Counted from the stretch's first letter, positions 1 through 8,784 are shown. The stretch: 51,047 nt of DNA from Acidobacteriota bacterium (GCA_026708285.1 JAPOVF010000100.1:1-51047), one strand, 5' to 3'. A program made the numbers and translations. Notes: generated by a model not told the origin, from the sequence alone.

Positions 1-2
1 TG

Positions 3-179
3 AACGTGTCGACGGGCCGGAGCTTCGTCTCGAAGAACTTCCCGATGCCCCGGCGGCGCGTGACCTGGCCGGCAATGCCGGTCAAGGACCTGTCCCTGTG
101 CCTGGACGTCGCCAGGGAGTTCAACGTGGAGGCGCCGCTGGTGAAGGCGAGTCTGGACTCCGGTCGACCGGAGGACTGA
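3..179 (+). CDS. 3-hydroxyisobutyrate dehydrogenase-family protein, C-terminal fragment
   Basis: The window opens inside this gene; only the last 58 codons are present, ending in TGA at 177-179. The peptide contains STGRSFVSKN followed by a lysine-aspartate segment (VKDLSLCLDVAREFN) and a short V-x-A-P-L stretch. This matches the C-terminal all-alpha domain of beta-hydroxyacid dehydrogenases, where a 'SSGRSW...' segment and a 'KDLGLALDAA' helix are conserved. The family oxidises 3-hydroxyacids such as 3-hydroxyisobutyrate, tartronate semialdehyde or 6-phosphogluconate with NAD(P)+. The Rossmann domain and catalytic Lys lie outside the window, so the substrate cannot be assigned. Confidence 0.62.
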   Translation, partial: NVSTGRSFVSKNFPMPRRRVTWPAMPVKDLSLCLDVAREFNVEAPLVKASLDSGRPED

Positions 180-218
180 GACGCCGCGGGCGAACCTGTT
201 CTAGTCTGGGGCCTCGCG

Positions 219-962
219 ATGCTTGAGGATCACGAACAGGCCAACGCCGAGACCTCGGCGGGGACCGGCGTAGACGAGGCGCCTACTTCGGGCACGAGCG
301 CCACGGCCGGTAGCTTTGCGGGGTTCAGAGCTCTGGTCGGGATCGTTGCCTTTCCGCAGACCAGCTTCAGAATCATCCGCGAGCGCCGGCCATGGGTTGC
401 AGCCCTGGCGGTGATCCTTGCGATCCTCGCCCTGAGGACGGTGCTCGGGCAGCGGGATCTGGCTGCCATCGTGGGAAACGGAGAGTCCGCCGTGAACCTT
501 TACGGGCCCGGCATGACGATGGCCGCAGCCGTGCTGATCTCGCTGCCGATCGAGGCTCTGCTGGTCTGGCGGCTGTCGCTGGCCTTCGGAGCCAAACTTC
601 GTTTCCTGGCGTTGTTCTCGCTGATGGTTCACGTCTACGTGGTCGGCCGTCTGGGCAACCTATTCAGCTACTTGCTGTCGAAGGGCCGTCAGGCGCTTGA
701 ACCGCCCGAGGCGTCGTCGTCGTTCGAACTTGACTTCTCCAATCCGGCAGTTCACACGACCGTCGGAGCGCTGCTCGAGGGGGGTGCCAGCATCGCCGTC
801 TCCCTTTGGACGTTGATTCTGCTGGGGCTGGGCATCGGGGTAGTCGCTCGAGTGTCGAAATGGACGGGACTCGGAATTGCGGGTTTCTACGCGGCGGTCA
901 TGGCTGCCCTTGGGGAGGGGCTCGAAAGAACGACGAGCGTCTTCGTTCAGTCGATTCGCTAG
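219..962 (+). CDS. Yip1-like multi-pass membrane protein
   Basis: The 247-residue product has a hydrophilic, Ala/Thr/Gly-rich N-terminus of about 40 residues, then a short segment (VAFPQTSFRIIRERRPWVAA) resembling the entry of Yip1-domain proteins, where an aromatic/Arg-rich amphipathic stretch precedes the membrane bundle. About five hydrophobic segments follow, near residues 60-75, 100-120, 125-150, 185-210 and 215-235. No catalytic motif is visible. Yip1-type proteins in bacteria are integral membrane proteins of unknown role. The ATG at 219 lies 39 nt after the preceding stop, so it may be co-transcribed with the dehydrogenase fragment. The family call is tentative; the membrane topology is clear. 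Confidence 0.6.
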   Translation: MLEDHEQANAETSAGTGVDEAPTSGTSATAGSFAGFRALVGIVAFPQTSFRIIRERRPWVAALAVILAILALRTVLGQRDLAAIVGNGESAVNLYGPGMTMAAAVLISLPIEALLVWRLSLAFGAKLRFLALFSLMVHVYVVGRLGNLFSYLLSKGRQALEPPEASSSFELDFSNPAVHTTVGALLEGGASIAVSLWTLILLGLGIGVVARVSKWTGLGIAGFYAAVMAALGEGLERTTSVFVQSIR

Positions 963-1134
963 GTGCGGCAGAACTCCAGAAGCCGGCGCTACGCGCCGGA
1001 TGCCGGCGGGAACCCGTGTGGCGCAATCCGTGCCACACGCGTCACAGTCCGTGCGCCTGTTATCGGGCGCACGGATGACACGCCGGCGCACCCAGTGTGG
1101 GTCGGCCGTGGTGTCGGTGCACCCAGTGTCGGGC
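963..1134. repeat. Hairpin-rich convergent intergenic region with repeat-family fragments
   Basis: This 172-nt gap between converging genes holds three consecutive perfect inverted repeats: 983-989/993-999 (7-bp stem, 3-nt loop), 1015-1022/1032-1039 (8-bp stem) and 1049-1057/1066-1074 (9-bp stem, 8-nt loop). The segment at 964-997 is nearly identical to 36420-36451 (shared core GCGGCAGAA, TCCAGAAGCCGGCGC). The segment 1081-1099 is the reverse complement of the repeat start at 40804-40823 and 45825-45845, and 1116-1130 holds a second partial copy. The hairpins could terminate transcription from both sides; none has a T-tract, so intrinsic termination is not certain. Confidence 0.7.
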
Positions 1135-2271
1135 TCAGGCAGTCGTCCTGAACGCCCGGTACGGCACGACGACGAAGAGCGGCAGCACGATCAGGGCGAT
1201 GAAGCCCCAGGCGAGAGTGCCGTAGCCCCGGGCGACGAGGTCGATGATGCCGACCGTGGAGAGGCCGGCCGCGGCCGCGAGGACGAGCACGGCGGTCAGC
1301 GCCTTCTGCCTCGGCGTGAGCGCGCCGGAGGCGGGCCTCCAGCGGCGCGGCAGGTCGCCCAGGTTGCGTTCGACGCGATGGAGGAGCGCGTGGATCGAGC
1401 CGACGGCGGTCTCGATCAGCGTCCAGCCGGCGACGAGTCCGAAGATGGCGATCCAGAGGGCCGCGCCGCCGGCGCGTCCGTCGGCCGCGGTCCCGATCAG
1501 TCGCAGCCAGGGCACCTCCGCCTCCATCACGGAGCCGTGGGGAAACCGCAGGAGACAGGCCAGGGTCAGGGCGAACGGAATCGTCATCGCCAGGCCGGAG
1601 AGGATCCCGGACGCGAAGGTCTCGCTGCGCCGAGTCTGGCGGTGCAGGCAGAAGAGCACGGCCGGCACGACGGCGACGTTGTAGGCGACGTAGAGGACGG
1701 CCGTGATGACGACCTCTCCGGCGCCGGCCTCGGATCCGGGCGGCGGCGCGGCGGTGTCGCCGACGGGCGCCGTCAGCACGAGGACCGAGAAGGCGCAGTA
1801 GCCCAGGTACAGGGCCGCGCTGCCCCAGGTCTTCGCCCGTTCGATGAAGCCGGACCCGCGCCAGGTGAGGAAGCCGACGCACGCCAGGGCCAGGACCAGG
1901 CTGAGCGGCTTCGGGAACGCCAGGGTCTGCTGGAGGACTTCCCCGATGGCCGCCGTCATGACCGCGATGACCAGCAGCATCATGCTCAGGAAGAGGAGGT
2001 CGACGAGCCACCAGAACGGCCCGACCAGGTTCCGGCTCCAGGCCTTGTAGTCGTACGCCCCGGCCAGCCGCGCCAGTTCGAAGGCCAGCGCCATGACGAG
2101 CGAGAAGCAGACGGCGATGATCGCGACCGACAGCCAGCCCCAGTTGCCGAAGCGGCCGGCGTACTGGACGACTTCCCGCCCCGTGGCGTAGCCGCCGCCG
2201 ATGATCATCGACTGCGCGATGATCGCCGGCAGGAGGAGGGTGTGGAAGCGGGTTGGTGGCTGGCCTTGCAT
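1135..2271 (-). CDS. YkvI-type membrane transporter-like protein
   Basis: This 378-residue protein has about ten to eleven hydrophobic helices covering nearly its whole length and no signal peptide. The N-terminus (AIIAQSMIIGGGYATGREVVQY) carries the glycine-rich unwound-helix motif typical of APC-superfamily transporters, and the arrangement matches the uncharacterised YkvI-like family. The substrate is unknown; relatives are presumed amino-acid or organic-ion transporters. It is the third gene of a minus-strand operon, 93 nt downstream of a secreted serine hydrolase and an M19-like protein. It could import a product of those enzymes, which is an inference from position only. Confidence 0.7.
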   Translation of the reverse strand: MQGQPPTRFHTLLLPAIIAQSMIIGGGYATGREVVQYAGRFGNWGWLSVAIIAVCFSLVMALAFELARLAGAYDYKAWSRNLVGPFWWLVDLLFLSMMLLVIAVMTAAIGEVLQQTLAFPKPLSLVLALACVGFLTWRGSGFIERAKTWGSAALYLGYCAFSVLVLTAPVGDTAAPPPGSEAGAGEVVITAVLYVAYNVAVVPAVLFCLHRQTRRSETFASGILSGLAMTIPFALTLACLLRFPHGSVMEAEVPWLRLIGTAADGRAGGAALWIAIFGLVAGWTLIETAVGSIHALLHRVERNLGDLPRRWRPASGALTPRQKALTAVLVLAAAAGLSTVGIIDLVARGYGTLAWGFIALIVLPLFVVVPYRAFRTTA

Positions 2272-2364
2272 GGCGTCGTCTTCGCGTGTAGCCGCGACTT
2301 GGGGCGCGGTCCAGGAGCGTTGAAGGGGCTTGCAGCCGGCCTGGCGTCGGGAGGTTCCCGACCG

Positions 2365-3906
2365 TCAGTCGCCGGCGCGCAGGAAGCGGATGGGCGAGAC
2401 GGACGGCTCGAGCGGCACGGCCACGACGTTGATCTTCCCGTCGTTGCCGTAGTCGAAGCGGACCTTGGCGCCGCCGCGGCCCGCCGCCGGCGAGCTGGCC
2501 GGCAGGTCGTAGGGGACGCTCCACACGTCGTAGTGGTAGTGCCGGAGCGGGAACTCGATGCCGGCGACCTCGAGGACGAGGCCGTCCCCGTCAGTGCGGA
2601 CGGAGGCCTTGCCGTAGCCCTCGTGCTCGTACTCGCCGGCGTGATCCGCGAGTGGGTGGGAGGGGCTCGTGTCCGGCACCGCTGCGGCGAGGTCCTTCTT
2701 CTTGGCCTCCTCGGCCTTCTCCTCCGCTTCCGCGATCTGCTTGCGTGCTCTCTCCGCCCAGTCGATCGGCTCGAGGCCGAGCATGCGGTCAAACGCATTG
2801 CGCACGACCAGCGCGGGCACCGTTCCGGAGTGCGACGTGTTGGACAACGCGACGACGCCGATCTTCTCGTCGGGCAGCCACTCCATCGCCGAGATGAAGC
2901 CGTCGATGCCGCCGCCGTGGCTGATGTGCTTGCGGCCCCGGTAGGTGCTCACCATGAGGCCGAGCCCGTAGGTGGGATCGCCGATCTCCGGGCCGTTCTG
3001 CAAGCGCTGCTGGAGCGGGCCGGTCAGCACCATCTGGGGTAGCTGCATCAGCCGCGCCGAGGCCTCCTTCAGGATCTGCTTGTCGCCGACCTTGCCGTAG
3101 GCGAGGTGGAATCGCACGTAGGCGGCGAGGCCACGGGCCGACATGTTGATCGAGCCGGCCGGTCCGATCGCGTCGATGTTGCGGAACGGCACCCGCTCGA
3201 TCTCCTCGTCCGCGCCGTAGCCGTAGGAGAAGTCGTCGTCCTCCTGCATCCGGATGACCGAGAAAGTGGCCCGTTCGATGCCGAGCGGAGTGAGGACGCG
3301 TTCCTGGACCAGCTCCTCCCACGACTTGCCGCCGATCCGCTCGGAGACGATGCCGGCGGTCATGAACATGAGGTTCTGGTACTGGTACCTGCTCCTGAAG
3401 GAGGCGGAGGGCTCCAGGTGGTGAAGCCCCGCCAGCAGTTCGGAACGGTTCCTGCCCGTGGCGTACCAGTACAGGTCGTGCCGCGGCAGGCCCGAGCGGT
3501 GGCTCAGCAGGTCGACGGCGGTCATCTCGTCCGTCGCCGCCGGATCGTGGAGCCGGAACTCGGGAAGCACCTTCCGGATCGGATCGTCCCAGGCGAGGGC
3601 GCCGTCGTCTACCTGCATCGCCAGCAGGGTGGCCGTGAACGACTTCGTGTTCGAGCCGATCGCGAAGAGCGTGTCGGGAGTGACGGGCAGCTTCTCCTCG
3701 ACGTTGCGCCAGCCGTAGCCCTTGGCGAACACGGTCTTGCCGTTCTCGACGATCGCCACGCCAAGGCCCGGCACCTTCCACTCCTGCATGATCGATTCGA
3801 CCCACGGGTCGAAGCCGTCGAGCCGCTCGTCGACGGTGTCGGACCACAGCGGGACGGCGACGAACGCGGCGGCGAGAACCGCCAGGGCGATGTGTCTGAC
3901 TCTCAT
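2365..3906 (-). CDS. Secreted serine hydrolase (class C beta-lactamase fold) with C-terminal domain
   Basis: The product of 513 residues begins with a Sec signal peptide (MRVRHIALAVLAAAFVAVPL). The penicillin-binding fold is marked by S85-N-T-K88 (SxxK nucleophile and base), Y176-Q-N178 (YxN) and a late H-G-G motif (ISHGGGIDGF, about residue 340). A C-terminal extension from about residue 410 with Y-E-H-E-G and beta-rich sequence resembles the lipocalin-like DUF3471-type domain found in many serine hydrolases of this group. Such enzymes include esterases, D-aminopeptidases and DD-peptidases, so the substrate is open. The ATG at 3906 overlaps the stop of the upstream M19-like gene by 4 nt (ATGA), which decides this start over much longer upstream reading. 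Confidence 0.88.
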   Translation of the reverse strand: MRVRHIALAVLAAAFVAVPLWSDTVDERLDGFDPWVESIMQEWKVPGLGVAIVENGKTVFAKGYGWRNVEEKLPVTPDTLFAIGSNTKSFTATLLAMQVDDGALAWDDPIRKVLPEFRLHDPAATDEMTAVDLLSHRSGLPRHDLYWYATGRNRSELLAGLHHLEPSASFRSRYQYQNLMFMTAGIVSERIGGKSWEELVQERVLTPLGIERATFSVIRMQEDDDFSYGYGADEEIERVPFRNIDAIGPAGSINMSARGLAAYVRFHLAYGKVGDKQILKEASARLMQLPQMVLTGPLQQRLQNGPEIGDPTYGLGLMVSTYRGRKHISHGGGIDGFISAMEWLPDEKIGVVALSNTSHSGTVPALVVRNAFDRMLGLEPIDWAERARKQIAEAEEKAEEAKKKDLAAAVPDTSPSHPLADHAGEYEHEGYGKASVRTDGDGLVLEVAGIEFPLRHYHYDVWSVPYDLPASSPAAGRGGAKVRFDYGNDGKINVVAVPLEPSVSPIRFLRAGD

Positions 3907-5105
3907 CCCCAGATCTCCTCCAGAACCCGGCGGAAGTTGCCGCCGAGGATGCCCCGAATGTCGGGGTCGGTGTAACCCCGGCGGATCAGGCCCTCGGTGA
4001 GGTCGAAGACCCGTTGGGGGTGGGCCACTTCCGGGATGTCGATCTGGTCCCGGAAACGGTACTTGCCCTGCTGGTAGGCGGCCTTGAGCCGCTCGTAGTC
4101 CGCCTTCGGCATGTCGTCGTAGCCGTAGAGGTCGATGTCGCTGCCGATGCCGACGTGCTCCGCGCCGATCCGCTTCGTCAGGTAGTCGAAGTGGTCGAGA
4201 TAGTGCTCGACGGTCGTCGGCTCGTCGGCCTTGACGAACATCCGGATGTTCGTGACCCCGAAGACGCTGCCGGCCTGCCTGACCGCGTCGATGACCTCGT
4301 CCGGCTTGCAGCGGACGTGGCCGTCGGCGAGCGCCCGGACGTTCGAGTGGGTGACCAGGACGGGCTTCCTCGAGGCTTCGAAGGCGTCGAGCGACGTGCG
4401 GTCGCCGCAGTGCGACACGTCCACGGCCATCCCGACGTCGTTCATCCGCTCGATGATCGCGACGCCCCAATTCGACAGGCCGCCGTCGATCCGGTCGGTC
4501 GCTCCGGTGCCGATCAGGTTGCGCGCGTTGTAGGTCAACTGCGACACGCGCTGGCCGAGCCCGTAGAAGTAGTTGACATCGTCCAGCGAGTGGAAGTGAT
4601 CGGCGTTCTGCACGCCGAAAATCATGCCGACGCGGCCGCTTCGAGCCGCCTCGTCGAGGTCCGCGGCTCGAGAGACGCGGAGCATCCGGTGCCCGTTGTG
4701 AGCCACGACGCCGTTGACTCCCGCCACCCGCTCCAGGACGGCCTCCCTGGCGCCGAAGGGGCCGGTTCCCACGGCGTCGAGAACGGCGTCGATCCCGGAA
4801 CGGTCGAGATCGTCCCAGAAGGACTCGGGGATGTTCTCGGGGTTGCCGTACCAGGCCCGCATGGTCGACGACGCCAGCGTGAGCGGACTCAGCATGTCGA
4901 TGACCAGCGAGTCGCCCATCAGGTCGACTGCCCGCGTCGAGTACCGCTCCTCGCTCTGGGCGAACAGCCTGTGCCTGCCGAAGGCGAGGTATGGCGCGCC
5001 GACGGTCGAGGCGGCGAGGAGAGCGCCCGCCCCGGCGCCTTGCCCGAGCAGCGTTCGGCGTGACAGGCGGGTACGCGCACGGGTCTTCGACGGCATGGCT
5101 ACCAC
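3903..5105 (-). CDS. M19 (membrane dipeptidase)-like Tat-exported protein lacking part of the metal site
   Basis: The 400-residue protein starts with a twin-arginine leader (SRRTLLGQGAGAGALL). The M19 renal dipeptidase fold is recognisable from VDVSHCGDRTS (His232), PVLVTHSNVRAL (His253) and GIGSDIDLYG. However, the N-terminal D-G-H-x-D zinc motif reads D70-M-L-S-P74, so the His and Asp ligands are Leu72 and Pro74. The bridging Glu of the usual F-E-G segment is Gln166 (FGVQNAD). The paralogue at 25537-26640 keeps all of these. The protein may bind one metal or none, or belong to a divergent subfamily with a different reaction. It is first in the operon and coupled to the serine hydrolase by a 4-nt overlap. 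A second Met three codons in (5096) is an alternative start. Confidence 0.85.
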   Translation of the reverse strand: MVAMPSKTRARTRLSRRTLLGQGAGAGALLAASTVGAPYLAFGRHRLFAQSEERYSTRAVDLMGDSLVIDMLSPLTLASSTMRAWYGNPENIPESFWDDLDRSGIDAVLDAVGTGPFGAREAVLERVAGVNGVVAHNGHRMLRVSRAADLDEAARSGRVGMIFGVQNADHFHSLDDVNYFYGLGQRVSQLTYNARNLIGTGATDRIDGGLSNWGVAIIERMNDVGMAVDVSHCGDRTSLDAFEASRKPVLVTHSNVRALADGHVRCKPDEVIDAVRQAGSVFGVTNIRMFVKADEPTTVEHYLDHFDYLTKRIGAEHVGIGSDIDLYGYDDMPKADYERLKAAYQQGKYRFRDQIDIPEVAHPQRVFDLTEGLIRRGYTDPDIRGILGGNFRRVLEEIWG

Positions 5106-5171
5106 TCCGTGGTCGAGAGAGTCGAATGTAACGGGCTACGGTGCAGAGGGGTGTATACCATCGGCCGGATC
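5106..5171. promoter_or_regulatory. Divergent promoter region with a candidate operator half-site
   Basis: This 66-nt gap separates two divergent operons and must hold the promoters of both, or overlap them. TGTATACCATCG at 5152-5163 matches 11 of 12 bases of TGTATACGATCG at 39263-39274, which is part of a palindrome upstream of the TonB receptor. The position, within about 20 nt of the lipoprotein start, would suit a repressor site. No convincing -35/-10 pair was identified. Confidence 0.4.
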
Positions 5172-6701
5172 ATGACCCCCTCATCGTTTGCCAGAACGGT
5201 CCCCCTTCTCGCGACGCTTCTTCTCGGCTGCAACCCCGCCACGGACGGGAGCGGCGAGGCCGACCCGCAGGAGTTCGACGTCGTCTTCCAGGGCGCCCGC
5301 GTCATCGATCCCGAGAGGAGGCTCGACGAGGTCAGGAACGTGGGCATCCGGGGCGACGTGATCGCCGCCCTCACCGAAGAGTCCCTCGCGGACTCGCTCG
5401 CCGACGGAGGCGTCCTGATCGACGCGGCCGGGCTGGTGCTGGCGCCGGGCTTCGTCGACCTCCACGCCCACGGTCAGGGTCCGCAGGCGCACGAGTACCA
5501 GGCGAGGGACGGCGTGACCACCGCGCTGGAACTCGAATGGGGTGTGCCGGATGTCGGGTCGTTCCTGGACTCTCGACGGGGCAGGTCGCTCGTGAACTAC
5601 GGCGCCACGGTCAACCACGGCGCCCTGAGGGGCCTGGAGATCGTCCTGGAGGAGGAGCGTGCGGACCTCGCGGCGGCCTTCGCGGCAGCCGGCGCCGAGG
5701 ACGAACCGCTCGACTCCATGCGCGATGCCGCGCAGAGGACGTACTACTCGGAACTGCCGCCCGAGCGCTTCCCCGCCATGCTGGAGCATCTGCAGGGCGG
5801 GCTCGAGCAGGGCGGCCTGGGTATCGGGATGGCGACCCAGTACTACCCCGGCGCGACCCGCGGGGAGATCTTCGAGGTCTTCCGGTTCGCCGGCCAGAAG
5901 CGGGCCACCATCCACACGCACGTGCGCTCGATGAGCATCGACGCGATGCAGGAAGTCCTGGCCAACGCGGTCGGCACCGGGGCGCCCCTGCACATCGTGC
6001 ACGTCAACAGCATGGCGCTGGGCGAGATCGACCTGGTCCTCGACATGATCGGCGGCGCTGGCCGCCTGGGGCTGGACGTGACGACGGAGGCGTACCCCTA
6101 CACCGCCGGCTCGACCAGCCTCGAGTCCTCCATCTTCGACGAGGGCTGGCAGGACCGCCTGCAGATCGACTACGGCGACCTGCAGTGGGAGGAGACGGGG
6201 GAGAGGCTGACGAAGGAGACCTTCGAGCGGTACCGCCGCGAGGGGGGAACCGTGATTCTTCACTTCATGAAGGAGGAGTGGATCGAGACGGCCCTCGGCA
6301 ACGACTGGGTGATCGTCGCCTCCGACGGCATGCCCTACGCCCCGGGTGCGCACCCGCGGACGGCCGGCACGTACTCGCGGATTCTGGGCCGCTACGTGCG
6401 CGAGCGGGGCACGCTCGACCTGATGACGGCCCTGTTGAAGATGAGCTTGCTGCCGGCGGACCGGGTGGCGTCGATGTCCGAGCAGATGAGGCGGAAGGGC
6501 CGGATCCAGGTCGGCGCCGACGCGGACATCGTAGTGTTCGATCCGGAGACGGTGATCGACACCGCCACCTTCGAGGGCGGGCTGTCGTTCTCGGAGGGCA
6601 TCGTCCACACGATGGTGAACGGCGTGTTCGTCGTGCGCGACGGTGAGACCGTGGAGGGAGTCAGCCCCGGTCGCCCGATCGTCGGCCGCTTCGCGCGTTG
6701 A
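5172..6701 (+). CDS. Amidohydrolase-superfamily lipoprotein (D-aminoacylase-like)
   Basis: Starting at the ATG at 5172, the protein has 509 residues and a lipoprotein signal peptide (VPLLATLLLGC, lipobox LLGC). This start is preferred over an in-frame start at 5109 because it gives the clean leader. The metallo-TIM-barrel ligands are visible: H-A-H in GFVDLHAHGQG, His in TIHTHVRS, His in LHIVHVNS and Asp in VIVASDGMPY. The C-terminal GRIQVGADADIVVFDPETV is the usual sandwich-domain end of amidohydrolases. The family includes N-acyl-D-amino-acid deacylases; the GNCG cysteine segment of classical D-aminoacylases is replaced here by LELEWG, so the substrate may differ. The stop overlaps the start of an MFS gene, suggesting uptake of the released product. 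Confidence 0.8.
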   Translation: MTPSSFARTVPLLATLLLGCNPATDGSGEADPQEFDVVFQGARVIDPERRLDEVRNVGIRGDVIAALTEESLADSLADGGVLIDAAGLVLAPGFVDLHAHGQGPQAHEYQARDGVTTALELEWGVPDVGSFLDSRRGRSLVNYGATVNHGALRGLEIVLEEERADLAAAFAAAGAEDEPLDSMRDAAQRTYYSELPPERFPAMLEHLQGGLEQGGLGIGMATQYYPGATRGEIFEVFRFAGQKRATIHTHVRSMSIDAMQEVLANAVGTGAPLHIVHVNSMALGEIDLVLDMIGGAGRLGLDVTTEAYPYTAGSTSLESSIFDEGWQDRLQIDYGDLQWEETGERLTKETFERYRREGGTVILHFMKEEWIETALGNDWVIVASDGMPYAPGAHPRTAGTYSRILGRYVRERGTLDLMTALLKMSLLPADRVASMSEQMRRKGRIQVGADADIVVFDPETVIDTATFEGGLSFSEGIVHTMVNGVFVVRDGETVEGVSPGRPIVGRFAR

Positions 6702-8071
6702 CCGTCGACACGAGGACCGCGGGCGAGGCCGGGTCGGCGGAACCTGCCGCCGGCTACCCGCCGCTCGGCGCCGCCAACTACGGCGTCGTCCTCCTGTTCC
6801 TCGCCTACGTGCTGTCGTTTCTCGACCGCAACATCCTCTCCCTCCTGGTCGGCCCGATCCGGGAACAGTTCGGGATCACCGACTTCCAGTACAGCCTGCT
6901 CGCCGGCGCCGCGTTCGCGCTCGTGTACAGCTTCGCCAGCTTTCCGCTGGGCCGGCTCGCCGACCACTACTCGCGCAGGCTCATCGTCGCCGCTAGCGTC
7001 GCCTTCTGGAGCCTGGCGACGGCGGCGGGCGGCCTCGCCAACAGCGTGTCGCAACTGTTCGCTTCGCGCATGGCGGTCGGCGCCGGCGAGGCCGGGCTCG
7101 CTCCGCCGGCCTACTCGATCATCACCGACAGCTACCGCCCGGCCCACTTTGGCTACGCGATGTCCTTCTACAAGACGGGCGTGCGGGTCGGCGGCGGCTT
7201 CGCCCTTGTGATCGGCGGCCTGCTCATCGACTACTACACACGCATCGGGCCGATCGACCTACCGGTCATCGGGACGCTGCAACCCTGGCAGGCGACGCTG
7301 GTGACGGTCGGCCTGCCGGGGGTTCTGCTGGCGCTCCTGCTGCTGACGATGGTCGAGCCGCAACGCAAGGAACTGGCGGTTTCACGGAGCGGCAGGGAGC
7401 GCCTGCCGGTCGCCGAGTTCGTCAGGTTCATCTGGGAGCGCAAGCGCGTTTACCTGCCGCTGTTCATCGGCTCGTCCATGCTGGCGATGGCCGGCTACGG
7501 CTCGTCCGCCTGGTATCCGGAGTTCCTCGTCCGCAACTACGGCCTGAGCCGCGGCGACGCCGGAACGAGCTACGGGACGATCTCGATCATCACCGGCGTG
7601 GTCGGCATCATGGTCGCGCCCTGGATCGCCAACCGCCTCGCGGCGCGCGGCTACAGGGACGCCTACGTACGGACCCTGCTGGCGACGACCCTGATCGCCA
7701 CGCCGCCCTCGGTCGCGGCCCCGCTCGTGGGCAGCGCGACGCTCACCCTGCTGGTGCTGATTCCGGGCATGGTCTTCTCGGGCGCCTACCTCGGCGTGAT
7801 GGCGGCCGCCTTCCAGCCGATCACGCCCAACCAGATGCGCGGCCAGGCCACTGCCTTCTACATCTTCCTGACCAGCTTCATCGGCATGGCCTTCGGCACC
7901 AGCACCCTGGCCGCGTTCACCGATTTCCTCTTCCAGGACGACGGCAAGGTCCACTACTCGCTCGCCACGATGCAGGCGATCTTCAAGCCGGCAGGTGCGC
8001 TGCTGTTCTGGTACTGCCTGTCGGCGTACCGGAAGGCGATGGAGGAGGCGGGGAAGTGGGAGGTGGCTTGA
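6698..8071 (+). CDS. MFS transporter
   Basis: The 457-residue protein has about twelve hydrophobic segments. Near the first is the sequence LSFLDRNILSLL, and the loop between helices 2 and 3 reads GRLADHYSRR, the classical MFS G-x-x-x-D-x-x-x-R-R motif. It most resembles the anion:cation symporter and spinster-like branches, which carry organic acids or lipids. The start is a TTG at 6698 that overlaps the upstream stop (TTGA), consistent with translational coupling to the amidohydrolase. A cargo such as an amino acid or N-acyl product is an inference from this pairing. Confidence 0.87.
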   Translation: MTVDTRTAGEAGSAEPAAGYPPLGAANYGVVLLFLAYVLSFLDRNILSLLVGPIREQFGITDFQYSLLAGAAFALVYSFASFPLGRLADHYSRRLIVAASVAFWSLATAAGGLANSVSQLFASRMAVGAGEAGLAPPAYSIITDSYRPAHFGYAMSFYKTGVRVGGGFALVIGGLLIDYYTRIGPIDLPVIGTLQPWQATLVTVGLPGVLLALLLLTMVEPQRKELAVSRSGRERLPVAEFVRFIWERKRVYLPLFIGSSMLAMAGYGSSAWYPEFLVRNYGLSRGDAGTSYGTISIITGVVGIMVAPWIANRLAARGYRDAYVRTLLATTLIATPPSVAAPLVGSATLTLLVLIPGMVFSGAYLGVMAAAFQPITPNQMRGQATAFYIFLTSFIGMAFGTSTLAAFTDFLFQDDGKVHYSLATMQAIFKPAGALLFWYCLSAYRKAMEEAGKWEVA

Positions 8072-8093
8072 GGGGCCGAGGCGAAGACCAGCC

Positions 8094-8741
8094 CTACTCA
8101 GGCCCCGCGCCGACCGCCCGCCGGATCGAGATCATGTAGCCGACAGGGTCGGCCGGGAAGGGCGCCGCGGGCGCGGCCATCGACATCCCTTCCGGCAGGA
8201 AGTCGCCTCGCCGGGAACGATGGTGCAGCTCCAGCCGGTCGAGTCCGGTGCGGAACGTCTCGATCAGGCGTTCCGGGTCCACGTCGACGCCGATGGGGTT
8301 CCGTGCGAAGTCGCCGCCCTTCATCCACTCCAGAAGCGCCTCCCTGTTCGGGTAGTTGTCGTACTGGAGTTCGAGGCCGTTGCCGTCAGGGTCCTTGTAG
8401 TAGAAGGACGTCGTGCCGCCGTGATCGGTGCACCAGTAGGGCTCGACTCCTACGTCGCGGAGGCGCTCGTAGGTGGCGAAGAGGTCCTCGGGCCCCGCGT
8501 ACTGGTAGCCGACGTGGTCGAGGCCTTCCTGGGTAGGAGCCTGGTCCTGTGACTGGGGCATGTTCGCGATGGCGATCCGGTGGTGCTCCCGGTCGAAGCT
8601 GAGCCAGCTGAACATCTCGTTCTCGAAGAACGCCTCGCAGCCGAGAACCAGCTTGTAGAACGCGCGCATCGCGTCGAATCGCTTCGTGCGGAGGAAGATG
8701 TGGTGGATGTAGCCGGGGCGAATGACGGAGTTCGAAGACAC
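8094..8741 (-). CDS. VOC-family (glyoxalase/extradiol dioxygenase-like) metalloenzyme
   Basis: The 215-residue protein has a vicinal-oxygen-chelate fold: the first metal His in YIHHIFLRT, a second in EGLDHVGYQ and the glutamate in DGNGLELQY, preceded by YYKDPDG. These are typical of glyoxalase I, fosfomycin resistance proteins and ring-cleaving dioxygenases. A GTG start at 8741 is chosen because AAGGAG lies about 6 nt upstream; an in-frame ATG at 8804 would overlap the FAH gene by 20 nt. It is last in a minus-strand operon with FAH-family, hydroxylase and lyase genes, so a role in aromatic or dicarbonyl degradation is likely. The final 65 residues are not part of the VOC core. Confidence 0.82.
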   Translation of the reverse strand: MSSNSVIRPGYIHHIFLRTKRFDAMRAFYKLVLGCEAFFENEMFSWLSFDREHHRIAIANMPQSQDQAPTQEGLDHVGYQYAGPEDLFATYERLRDVGVEPYWCTDHGGTTSFYYKDPDGNGLELQYDNYPNREALLEWMKGGDFARNPIGVDVDPERLIETFRTGLDRLELHHRSRRGDFLPEGMSMAAPAAPFPADPVGYMISIRRAVGAGPE

Positions 8742-8784
8742 GATGGACTCCTTGCTGGGACTGTTGCGAGTACGAATCGTCTGG

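Noticed and set aside
877-3042. Long plus-strand reading frame of 721 codons across the YkvI-like and serine hydrolase genes
   Set aside because: It is Arg/Gly/Asp-rich with no domain and lies antisense to two recognisable genes; open frames of this kind are common opposite GC-rich genes.
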